Shown one piece after another: positions 1 to 5,452 of a stretch of 7,036 nucleotides of DNA. Positions within the stretch are counted from its first letter, which is position 1. Each line of letters starts with the position of its first letter. Position numbers and translations under genes: made by a program. The notes under the pieces are model-generated. The model was not told the DNA's origin, did not search any database, and saw only the letters and a list, made by a program, of their open reading frames with translations. The stretch is from the NCBI GenBank assembly GCA_023253495.1, contig JALRGF010000681.1, forward strand, positions 1 through 7,036. Direction: 5' to 3'. This DNA comes from Verrucomicrobiales bacterium. GTDB taxonomy: Bacteria > Verrucomicrobiota > Verrucomicrobiia > Verrucomicrobiales > V1-33.

Positions 1-203
1 ACGGCGATTGCAGTCTGGCAGCCGAAGGCTTGAAACGAAGCGCGGTCAATCACCTTGCGGCCGTCCTTTTCGGTGAACTTGATCCACATCCGCAGCATGT
101 CACCGCAATCCGGCGAGCCGACGGTGCCAACGGCATCGGCATCGGTCATTTCACCGAGGTTGCGCGGGTGGGCAATGGCGTCCCGGAGGGCTTCTTCATT
201 CAT
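1..203 (-). CDS. IscU/NifU-type iron-sulfur cluster scaffold protein, N-terminal part (cut by left edge)
   Basis: Reading the minus strand from an ATG at 203-201 gives 67 residues running off the left edge. They match the N-terminal half of the IscU/NifU scaffold family, on which [Fe-S] clusters are assembled before transfer to apoproteins in the cytoplasm. Visible family marks are HPRNLGEM at residues 12-19, DADAVGTVGSPDCGDM at 21-36 (ligand Cys33 and the conserved Asp35), and the second ligand region FQAFGCQTAIA at 57-67 with Cys62. The third cysteine lies outside the window. The ATG places HPRN about 12 residues from the start, which is normal for the family; no clear Shine-Dalgarno sequence precedes it. 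No cysteine desulfurase, IscR or SufBCD gene is visible, so whether it is an IscU, a SufU-like protein or the first domain of a longer NifU cannot be decided. The gene is divergent from the response regulator at 789. Confidence 0.88.
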   Translation of the reverse strand, partial: MNEEALRDAIAHPRNLGEMTDADAVGTVGSPDCGDMLRMWIKFTEKDGRKVIDRASFQAFGCQTAIA

Positions 204-240
204 GGAAGTATCGTGCCGCGGCCGGGCGCCGTGGCCAATC

Positions 241-289
241 AGGAATTGTTCCTAAGGTGCGCCATAATCATGGGCGCATCACACGCACC
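241..289 (-). promoter_or_regulatory. Dyads in the leader of the Fe-S scaffold gene
   Basis: Two inverted repeats lie 38-75 bp upstream of the scaffold gene start. AGGAA-TTG-TTCCT at 241-253 is a perfect 5-bp dyad with a 3-bp centre. TGCGCC at 258-263 pairs with GGCGCA at 273-278, and an inner AT/AT step extends the stem around the loop AATC with one bulged G. GGTGCG (256-261) could pair instead with CGCACC (284-289), so two hairpins compete. They may be an operator or a 5' UTR structure. The dyads are seen directly; any regulatory role is inference. Confidence 0.3.
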
Positions 290-349
290 CGCAAGCGGGC
301 CGGGGCCGCCCGATCGGACGTTGGCAGTGGAAGCGGCACAATGGTGGGA

Positions 350-398
350 CCGGACGTCGGAGGTGGGACGTTGGAGGTGGGACGTTGGAGGTGGGACG
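350..398. repeat. Heptameric minisatellite, seven 7-bp units
   Basis: Seven contiguous 7-bp units follow the pattern T(T/C/G)GGA(C/G)G and alternate between ...GGACG and ...GGAGG, which gives a 14-bp higher-order unit GGAGGTGGGACGTT repeated three times from 359 to 400 (one change in the last). Two looser heptads occur just upstream at 314-327 (TCGGACG, TTGGCAG). The array ends in an inverted repeat, GGAGGT (387-392) and ACCTCC (401-406), with an 8-bp loop. In other frames the array translates to a PTS-rich peptide repeat, which explains spurious ORFs here. Function unknown. Confidence 0.85.
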
Positions 399-503
399 TG
401 ACCTCCGGGCGCGTGAGCGGCGGGCGCGTTCCTGTTCCGGCCGTTCTCCGCCTTTTCATGTGCGTGCCCCGGGGCGGGAGCCGTGAGCCCGGGCGCCACG
501 GAC

Positions 504-605
504 ATGCGACACTTGTGCGAATCGCAAGCGCATCCGGGGTATGGCGTCACACCGGCAGAGCCGCGGGGCACGCTGTTTGAGGAGGCGGAGAAGTTTCCGG
601 CCTGA
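504..605 (+). CDS. Doubtful short ORF, 33 codons
   Basis: An ATG at 504 opens 33 codons ending in TGA at 603-605. The peptide starts MRHLCESQAHPGYGVTPAEP and ends in FEEAEKFPA. It has a more protein-like composition than the arginine-rich translations of the other frames, and the frame stays open upstream without another obvious start. There is no clear ribosome binding site. The stop lies 14 bp before the 23-bp repeat. I recognise no family. It may be a small peptide gene, a remnant of a larger gene, or chance in GC-rich DNA; chance is the most likely. Confidence 0.12.
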   Translation: MRHLCESQAHPGYGVTPAEPRGTLFEEAEKFPA

Positions 606-618
606 GACGTGCACGCCG

Positions 619-664
619 CCACCTCGCCCGTAGGTCTCGCTCCACCTCGCCCGGAGGTCCTGTT
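619..664. repeat. 23-bp direct repeat, two units, each with a small dyad
   Basis: Two adjacent 23-bp units at 619-641 and 642-664 agree at 19 of 23 positions and share CCACCTCGCCCG and AGGTC. A third unit starts at 665 (CCACCT) and then diverges. The second unit contains a perfect 5-bp inverted repeat, ACCTC-GCCCG-GAGGT (644-658). The first has the same dyad with one mismatch (621-635). It lies about 125 bp upstream of the response regulator start, so it may be a regulator site or simply a dispersed repeat. Confidence 0.6.
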
Positions 665-788
665 CCACCTCATGATGCTCCGCATCCACTGGCGGTGTGG
701 ACGTGGTTGCGCGAGTGAAGAGGCGCGCCACTCTGTCGCAGCGGTGGAGCCGGTGTGCCTGCGGAGACGTGGCCGGGCGGTCTGCCGG

Positions 789-2222
789 ATGTCCCGTTTT
801 CCCATGCCTGCCACCATTCTGATCGTCGATGACGAGAAGCACACCCGCGACGGTTTGCGGATGTCGTTGGAGGATGAATTTGATGTGTATGTGGCGGCGG
901 ACAAGGCGGAGGCGCTCGAGGTGCTGCGCAGCGATCAGATTGACGTCATGGTGACCGATCTGCGGCTGGGGGCGGACGATGGCATGGAGGTCATTGATGC
1001 CGCGCTGCAGATGCCGCGGCCGCCGGTGTGCCTCATGATGACGGCGTACGGGTCGGTGGACAATGCGGTCGAGGCGATGAAGCGCGGGGCGTACCACTTT
1101 GTCACCAAGCCGCTGAATATCGATGAGCTGGAAATCCTGATCAAGCGGGCGCTGCGGACGCGGGGACTGGAACAGGAGAACGCGTCATTGAAGCGGCAGG
1201 TGTCGCAGCGGTATTCACTGGACCGGCTGGTCGGCCAGTCGGAGCCGATGAAGCAGGTTTTTGAAACCATTGAGCAGGTGGCACCAAGTCGGGCCACCAT
1301 CCTGATCCAGGGGGAGAGCGGCACCGGCAAGGAACTGGTGGCGCATGCCATTCACAATTTGAGCGGGCGACCGAAGGAGAAGCTGGTGATTGTGCATTGC
1401 GCGGCGCTGAGTCCGCAGCTGCTGGAGAGCGAATTGTTCGGCCACGAGAAAGGGGCGTTCACCGGGGCGATGGAGCGGCGGATCGGGCGGTTTGAGCAGG
1501 CCAGCGGTGGCACGCTGGTGCTCGACGAAATGGGGGAGATTGATGCCACGGTGCAGGTCAAGCTGCTGCGGGCGCTCGGAGAACGGTCGATCGAACGGGT
1601 CGGCGGCAACACGACAATCAAGGTCGATGTGAGGGTGATTGCGGCGACCAACCGGGATCTGGCCCAACTGGTGGCGGACGGGAAATTCCGCGAGGACCTG
1701 TATTTCCGACTCAACGTAGTGCAGATCACGCTGCCGCCGTTGCGGGAGCGGCGCGACGACCTGATTCCGCTGGTGCAGCATTTTCTCAAGGAACTGGCGA
1801 AAGAGAATGGCAAGCCGGTGCGCGAACTGTCGACGGAGGCAATGCAGGCGGTGCTCGAGTACCCGTGGCCCGGCAATGTGCGCGAGTTGCGTTCGGCGCT
1901 CGAGCGCGGCGTGGTCATGTGCAACGGCTCGAAGATCACGCTGCGTCATCTGCCCGATTCCCTGCGTGGCGGCGTGAGCCCGGTGCCGCCCGCCACCGCC
2001 CGGACCACGGCGCCGGAAGCCGGAACCGGGGCCGCCGGGAGCGGGCGTCCGGGACCGGAGATCGGCGACGACCTGAATCTGGCCCGCATGGAGCTGGCAT
2101 TCATCCGGCGGGCGCTGCGGCGGACGCGGGGGAACCGCACGGAAGCCGCGAAGCTGCTCGGATTGAGCCGGCGCACGCTGCAGCGGAAATTGCACGAACT
2201 GGGCGAGGAGGAAGACAATTGA
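789..2222 (+). CDS. NtrC-family sigma-54-dependent response regulator
   Basis: This is a cytoplasmic two-component transcription activator for sigma-54 RNA polymerase. Numbering from the ATG at 804 (472 residues), the receiver domain spans about 4-118, with acidic pocket Asp9/Asp10, phospho-acceptor Asp52 in VTDLRL, Thr80 in MMTAYGS and Lys102 in TKP. The AAA+ domain follows from about 140: Walker A GESGTGKE (170-177), the sigma-54 contact loop GAFTGA (217-222), Walker B TLVLDE (237-242) and the arginine-finger region FREDLYFRLNV. A linker rich in Pro, Ala and Gly leads to a Fis-type helix-turn-helix in the last 48 residues (GNRTEAAKLLGLSRRTLQRKL). All key residues are present, and length is normal for the family. 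The starts at 789 and 804 are both possible, and neither has a strong ribosome binding site; the 60 codons upstream of 789 are not protein-like. The usual NCAA is HCAA here. No histidine kinase is adjacent. The target genes are unknown. Confidence 0.95.
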   Translation: MSRFPMPATILIVDDEKHTRDGLRMSLEDEFDVYVAADKAEALEVLRSDQIDVMVTDLRLGADDGMEVIDAALQMPRPPVCLMMTAYGSVDNAVEAMKRGAYHFVTKPLNIDELEILIKRALRTRGLEQENASLKRQVSQRYSLDRLVGQSEPMKQVFETIEQVAPSRATILIQGESGTGKELVAHAIHNLSGRPKEKLVIVHCAALSPQLLESELFGHEKGAFTGAMERRIGRFEQASGGTLVLDEMGEIDATVQVKLLRALGERSIERVGGNTTIKVDVRVIAATNRDLAQLVADGKFREDLYFRLNVVQITLPPLRERRDDLIPLVQHFLKELAKENGKPVRELSTEAMQAVLEYPWPGNVRELRSALERGVVMCNGSKITLRHLPDSLRGGVSPVPPATARTTAPEAGTGAAGSGRPGPEIGDDLNLARMELAFIRRALRRTRGNRTEAAKLLGLSRRTLQRKLHELGEEEDN

Positions 2223-2278
2223 TCGCCGGTGCGCGGACCGGGTGACAGTGGCACGGCAGTCTCCTGATTTTTCCGATC

Positions 2279-2980
2279 ATGAATCCATCCTCACCGCTGT
2301 CACCGCCGCCGGTCCGTTGGCGTCGCCCGGTGCTGGTCGGGTCGCTGATCGCCTTGGTGGCCTGGGGCGTGAGCCGGGCCGACGGCCGGGAGGTCTGGGC
2401 GTGGATCGAGGCGCTCGGGCCCTGGGCGGCACCGGTTTTTGCTCTGGTCTATGCAGTGGCGTCGGCGGCCATGATTCCGGGCACCGTGCTCACCCTGGCG
2501 GCCGGAGCGAAATGGGGACCGCTGGAGGGGCTGCTCTACGTCATCGTCGGTTCCAACCTCGGAGCCAACCTCGCGTTCGGGATCGGACGGTTCGCGGCCC
2601 GCGCCTGGGTGGCGCGCCTGGTCGCCCGCCACCCGCGCTTCGCCGCCGTCGAGGCAGCGGTGGCCGCCGACGGCTGGAAAATCGTCGCTTTGCTGCGCCT
2701 TTCCCCGGTATTTCCCTTCAACGTGCTCAATTACGCCCTGAGCCTGACCGCGATCCGCTGGCGCGACTACGCTTCAGCCACGCTTGTCGGCATGCTTCCG
2801 GGCACCGTGCTCTATGTGTACCTCGGATCGCTCGTCGGCATGGCGGCACGCCCGCACGGCCGCTCCCCTCTGGAATGGGGGATACTGGCGCTCGGGCTGG
2901 CCGCCACCGTGGCGGTCACCGCAGTCGTGACCCGGGCAGCCCGCCGCGCACTCGACGGGAGGCTGGACGCTCGCGCCTGA
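2279..2980 (+). CDS. TVP38/TMEM64 family (VTT-domain) inner membrane protein
   Basis: A 233-residue polytopic membrane protein of the TVP38/TMEM64 family (VTT or SNARE-associated domain, related to DedA and E. coli YdjX/YdjZ). Likely membrane segments lie at about 17-31, 49-66, 82-103, 165-187 and 201-218. The family signatures are IPGTVLTLAAGAKWG (66-80), GSNLGANLAFGIGR (91-104), the hallmark RLSPVFPFNVLNYALSLT (140-157) and GMLPGTVLYVYLGSL (171-185). Relatives of this fold have been linked to lipid movement across membranes, but the substrate of this bacterial subgroup is not known. The ATG lies 56 bp after the regulator stop, on the same strand, so co-transcription is possible; no promoter or clear ribosome binding site is visible in the gap. 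The proline-rich first 12 residues are unremarkable for a cytoplasmic tail. Confidence 0.92.
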   Translation: MNPSSPLSPPPVRWRRPVLVGSLIALVAWGVSRADGREVWAWIEALGPWAAPVFALVYAVASAAMIPGTVLTLAAGAKWGPLEGLLYVIVGSNLGANLAFGIGRFAARAWVARLVARHPRFAAVEAAVAADGWKIVALLRLSPVFPFNVLNYALSLTAIRWRDYASATLVGMLPGTVLYVYLGSLVGMAARPHGRSPLEWGILALGLAATVAVTAVVTRAARRALDGRLDARA

Positions 2981-2989
2981 TCAAGGAAC

Positions 2990-3006
2990 CGCTCCGATAG
3001 GGAGCG
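2990..3006 (+). terminator. Stem-loop just after the TVP38-family gene
   Basis: CGCTCC (2990-2995) pairs perfectly with GGAGCG (3001-3006) around the loop GATAG, starting 10 bp after the stop codon. There is no T-tract behind it, so it would be a weak intrinsic terminator at best. Its centre, CTCCGATAGGGAG, resembles the 3' half of the repeats that fill the rest of this gap, so it may equally be a diverged repeat copy. Confidence 0.35.
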
Positions 3007-3071
3007 CAAAGCCGCAGGGGCCAGGCGGGCGTGAGAAAATAACTGTGCAAAATAACAATACCCGCCAAGGG

Positions 3072-3413
3072 GGCACCGACAGTGTACCTGTCCGAGAGGG
3101 CGTGACGACGGGGGGCGCACCAAAGTACCTGTCCGAGAGGGCGTGGCACCGACAGTATACCTGTCCGAGAGGGCGCGGACGCGGCGAAGTAAATGTTCAA
3201 AAAAAACATCATTACGACGGGGGTCCCAAAGTACCTGTCCACCAGGGTGTACCTGCTCCGATGGGGGAGGTGTCTTGCCGACAGTGTACCTGTCCCGATG
3301 GGGTGAAGCGACGGGGGCAGGATGGTTTCCCTGTCCGATAGGAGAGTGAGAGCTGTCACCGCCGCCGGCCCGTCAGGAGGCACGACACTGTACCTGTCTG
3401 ATAAGATACGGGG
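3072..3413. repeat. Array of about eight degenerate intergenic repeats, core GTACCTGTCCGAGAGGG
   Basis: Core copies start at about 3084, 3125, 3157, 3231, 3249, 3286, 3329 and 3390. The first two are identical over 21 bp; copies one and three agree at 30 of 31 positions with their 5' flanks (3072-3102 and 3145-3175). Later copies vary after CCTGTC (CGATGGGG, CGATAGGAG, TGATAAGA). Three copies carry the inverted repeat GACAG-N5-CTGTC (3078-3092, 3151-3165, 3280-3294), and a fourth has it with one mismatch (3384-3398). A second dyad of the form CCTGTC-N-GATAGG overlaps it. Spacers share ACGACGGGGG and CCAAAG. Spacing is irregular (13-74 bp) and the spacers are not unique sequences of constant length, so this is not CRISPR. 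No coding function is evident. Confidence 0.85.
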
Positions 3414-3429
3414 GTGGGGGCTTCGGGCG

Positions 3430-3451
3430 CCGGGTGCCCGGGGGGGCCGGG
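3430..3451 (-). terminator. GC-rich inverted repeats downstream of the pilin-like operon
   Basis: About 20 bp beyond the stop of the last pilin-like gene, CCGGG (3430-3434) can pair with CCCGG (3437-3441), or CCCGG (3437-3441) with CCGGG (3447-3451) around five G. The first has a 2-base loop and is poor as RNA; the second is better. No T-tract follows on the minus strand. It is a possible transcription end point, with weak support. Confidence 0.25.
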
Positions 3452-3470
3452 TGGTCTGCGGGCGGTGCGC

Positions 3471-4172
3471 TCAGCGGGTGTAGGAGCGGACCGAGCCGTT
3501 GAAGGCGTCGATCTGGAGCGTGACGAAATTGTCCGGATTGGTATTGGCGGTTTCGTCGTCGCGTTCCTGGACGATGGTGACAAACCAGGCGTCGCCGGCG
3601 CGTTTTGGGAGCTCGGTGGAGCCGTCCGGGCGGAACGAGAACGATTTGAACGGCAGTTGGTCCTGGCCTTCGACGAGGAATTCGTGGCTTCCCTCGCGGA
3701 CTTTTTCGCTGGTGAGCAGGCTGGACATCAATTCCTGGGAGGAAAAGACGATGCCGTCCGGGAGTTTCTGGACGTTGCCGATCGGGTCGAAGACGAAGTC
3801 CCCGCCGCCGCCGTCGGATCTTTTCTGACGGAAGCGGCCGGCCTGATAGCCGCGGTAAGCTTCGCGCTGGCCGGGGACGGTGGGGTCGACGTAGCGGAGG
3901 AAGCGGATTTCGATCGGGGAGTTTTCGGCGATCGCCTGCTGGCGCCAGGCGGCCATGTTGAATTTCACGTTATCGGAGGCGGTGGTCAGTTTTGATCCTT
4001 TCATCATCGGCTCGATGGCGGGCACGGCGAGGCCGGCGATGAGGGCGATGACGGCGATGACGACGAGCAGTTCCACCAGGGTGAAGGCGGACCGGGCGGC
4101 GCGGCGGGGGCGGGTGAGCCGCGGAGCGAGGAGCGGGGAAATCATGGGACGAAGCGGGTGCGTGGGGATCAC
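3471..4172 (-). CDS. Verru_Chthon cassette protein D, type IV pilin-like
   Basis: A pilin/pseudopilin-like protein of 233 residues from a GTG at 4172, or 224 from an ATG at 4145. The prepilin signature is RSA-FTLVELLVVIAVIALIAG: a basic leader, cleavage before Phe30, the conserved Glu at mature position 5, and a hydrophobic helix that anchors the protein in the inner membrane before assembly. The rest is a globular domain without cysteines. It fits the D family (TIGR02596) of the Verru_Chthon four-gene cassette, known mainly from Verrucomicrobia and without an established function. The GTG start overlaps the stop of protein C by 4 bp (GTGA), which favours coupled translation and this start; neither start has a clear ribosome binding site. 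The residue before the cleavage site is Ala, not the usual Gly. Last gene of the B-C-D run. Confidence 0.88.
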   Translation of the reverse strand: MIPTHPLRPMISPLLAPRLTRPRRAARSAFTLVELLVVIAVIALIAGLAVPAIEPMMKGSKLTTASDNVKFNMAAWRQQAIAENSPIEIRFLRYVDPTVPGQREAYRGYQAGRFRQKRSDGGGGDFVFDPIGNVQKLPDGIVFSSQELMSSLLTSEKVREGSHEFLVEGQDQLPFKSFSFRPDGSTELPKRAGDAWFVTIVQERDDETANTNPDNFVTLQIDAFNGSVRSYTR

Positions 4173-5344
4173 AGACGCTGGAAGTTGCCTTCGCGCATGC
4201 GGATGTTGCTGGTGAAGACGCGGAAGCGGATGCCCACGGCATTCAGGCCTTCTCCGAGTTTTTCGAGGTCACGTCCGTAGTTGCGCACGTCTGAGAACCA
4301 ATCGTCCTCGCTCGGGGCGTACTTCGGCAGGCTGTCGCCCGGGTTTTGCGCGGCGTAGCGGACGGCGTCGACCTCGTCGATGGCGACCATGGTGACGCGG
4401 AGCACCGGCGGGACCTGGTGACGCGCGTATTTCGCGCGGTCATCGTTTTCGTAGTGGAAGCGGCGGGAGTCGTAGAGGTAATCCGGGGCGATGTCGGTGG
4501 CGTCCTTGAAGCGGAAGTCGCTGGTATTGTCCTCGCTGGTGGCGATGTCATTTTCGGCCAGGCGCGGGGAGATGATGAGGGCGATGATGTTGTCGGCGAG
4601 GGCGCGGGTGGTGCGGATGTCTCCGACGGCGCCTTGGGAGTCGTTGTTGGCCGGGTGTTCGATGCCGAATTTGCGGCTGCGGAACCATTCCCAGATTTTT
4701 TCGTCCTGGGTCGGGCGGTTGTCTTCCAGTTTGTACTGGTAGATGGTGGTGGCCTCGGCTGGTTGGCGGAATTCCATGAGGCGGAAGCGGAAGCGTTCGG
4801 CGACGGGCGGGCCCAGGGTATTGAGGAACTGGGGGCGGTCGTTGCGGTCGGACGAATATTCCACGTAGTACCCCCAGCCGTTGAGCAGGCTGTCGAGTTC
4901 GCCGAACTCATCTTTTTTGGTGGTGGAGCGCGTCCGCTGGAATGTCTGGTAGCCGAGCGGGGCCTGGAAGAAGATGGCGTGGGTGAGGCGGGTGCGGCCT
5001 TCGGCGGACTCGATCAATTTGGACGATGGTCCGCAGACGAAGTGGAGTTCCGATTTACGGGCGAATTTTTTGGGGATGGAGGAGGTGCCGCTGACGTCGT
5101 ACCCGATGTAGGTGTTGAGAGTTGCCTGGGAGACGTTCCGGTTCATGGCTTCAAAGCCGTCGCGGGCGTCCTTGAAGCTGGAGACCATGCCTTTGGCGCG
5201 GCTCCATGTTTTCTGGGTTTCGTCGAGCATCTGGAAGACGAGGACCATGAGCAGCGAGAGCACGGCGACGGAGACCATCAGCTCGATGAGGCTGAAGGCG
5301 CGGAGGCGGGCCGGGCGGAGCCGGGTGGGGAAACGGGTTTTCAT
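4169..5344 (-). CDS. Verru_Chthon cassette protein C, type IV pilin-like
   Basis: A pilin-like protein of 391 residues from the ATG at 5344. The frame stays open to a TTG at 5392, but starting there would add 16 proline-rich residues before a complete prepilin leader, so 5344 is preferred. The leader has five arginines and one lysine in its first 15 residues and ends LRA, followed by FSLIELMVSVAVLSLLMVLVF with cleavage after Ala16 and Glu at mature position 5. The mature protein is large for a pilin. The stretch after the helix (SRAKGMVSSFKDARDGFEAM, then SQATLNTYIGYD and KSELHFVCGPS) fits the C family (TIGR02599) of the Verru_Chthon cassette. A large pilin-like subunit could act as a minor or tip pseudopilin, but that is inference. 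It lies between B and D on the same strand and overlaps D by 4 bp. Confidence 0.88.
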   Translation of the reverse strand: MKTRFPTRLRPARLRAFSLIELMVSVAVLSLLMVLVFQMLDETQKTWSRAKGMVSSFKDARDGFEAMNRNVSQATLNTYIGYDVSGTSSIPKKFARKSELHFVCGPSSKLIESAEGRTRLTHAIFFQAPLGYQTFQRTRSTTKKDEFGELDSLLNGWGYYVEYSSDRNDRPQFLNTLGPPVAERFRFRLMEFRQPAEATTIYQYKLEDNRPTQDEKIWEWFRSRKFGIEHPANNDSQGAVGDIRTTRALADNIIALIISPRLAENDIATSEDNTSDFRFKDATDIAPDYLYDSRRFHYENDDRAKYARHQVPPVLRVTMVAIDEVDAVRYAAQNPGDSLPKYAPSEDDWFSDVRNYGRDLEKLGEGLNAVGIRFRVFTSNIRMREGNFQRL

Positions 5345-5413
5345 CGGGGCGTCGGGCGTGGCAGAGTGATCCGGAGCGGGTGGGTGGGCCAAGGGACCGG
5401 GACCGGCCTGGTT

Positions 5414-5452
5414 CAGCAGATGGGTGCAGCAGATGGGTGCAGCAGATGGGAT
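5414..5452. repeat. 13-bp tandem repeat between the pilin-like genes B and C
   Basis: Three 13-bp units CAGCAGATGGGTG at 5414, 5427 and 5440 (the last ends AT instead of TG) are followed by a shortened fourth unit, CAGCGGAT, at 5453-5460. The fourth unit overlaps the last codons and TGA stop of protein B, so the array sits exactly at the end of B in the 107-bp gap before C. On the transcribed strand the unit reads CACCCATCTGCTG. It does not form an obvious hairpin. Confidence 0.85.

Larger units (their letters stand above)
204..788. other. Intergenic region, 585 bp, with repeats and dyads but no convincing gene
   Basis: This stretch separates the divergent scaffold gene and response regulator. 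Open frames cross it on both strands, but their translations are low-complexity and arginine/proline-rich, without recognisable domains. They look like by-products of high GC and of the repeats. From left to right it holds dyads in front of the scaffold gene (241-289), a heptameric minisatellite (about 314-398) ending in an inverted repeat (387-406), an 11-bp palindrome TGCGAATCGCA (516-526), a doubtful short ORF (504-605), and a 23-bp direct repeat (619-664). I could not find a convincing sigma-70 or sigma-54 promoter for either flanking gene. Confidence 0.6.
2981..3470. other. Convergent intergenic region, 490 bp, made of diverged repeats
   Basis: The TVP38-family gene and the pilin-like operon converge on this gap. 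It has no believable gene: the open frames in it are translations of the repeats. It holds a stem-loop at 2990-3006, two AT-rich patches with similar sequence (about 3036-3060 and 3187-3213) that look like diverged copies of one larger unit, about eight copies of the repeat described separately, and a very GC-rich inverted repeat at 3430-3451. The AT-rich patches stand out against the GC-rich surroundings. Confidence 0.7.

Noticed and set aside
694..714. TGG...TTGC upstream of the regulator as a sigma-54 promoter.
   Set aside because: The GG and GC elements are two bases too close to each other.
609..788. The 60-codon N-terminal extension of the response regulator.
   Set aside because: The extension is low-complexity, crosses the 23-bp repeat, and precedes a complete receiver domain whose normal start is at 789 or 804.
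239..904. Long minus-strand ORFs covering 239-1097 as genes.
   Set aside because: They are arginine- and proline-rich, cross the minisatellite and run antisense into the response regulator; no domain is recognisable.
2249..2263. TGGCACG upstream of the TVP38-family gene as a sigma-54 promoter.
   Set aside because: The -24 half is perfect, but the -12 half at the right spacing reads TCTC instead of TTGC, so the invariant GC is missing.
3193..3209. ATGTT/AACAT hairpin with eight A as an intrinsic terminator.
   Set aside because: The A-run lies inside the loop and the stem is only 5 weak pairs. Neither strand gives a strong stem followed by a T-tract.
3072..3413. CRISPR array.
   Set aside because: Repeats are degenerate, the spacing varies from about 13 to 74 bp, spacers share sequence with each other, and no cas gene is visible.
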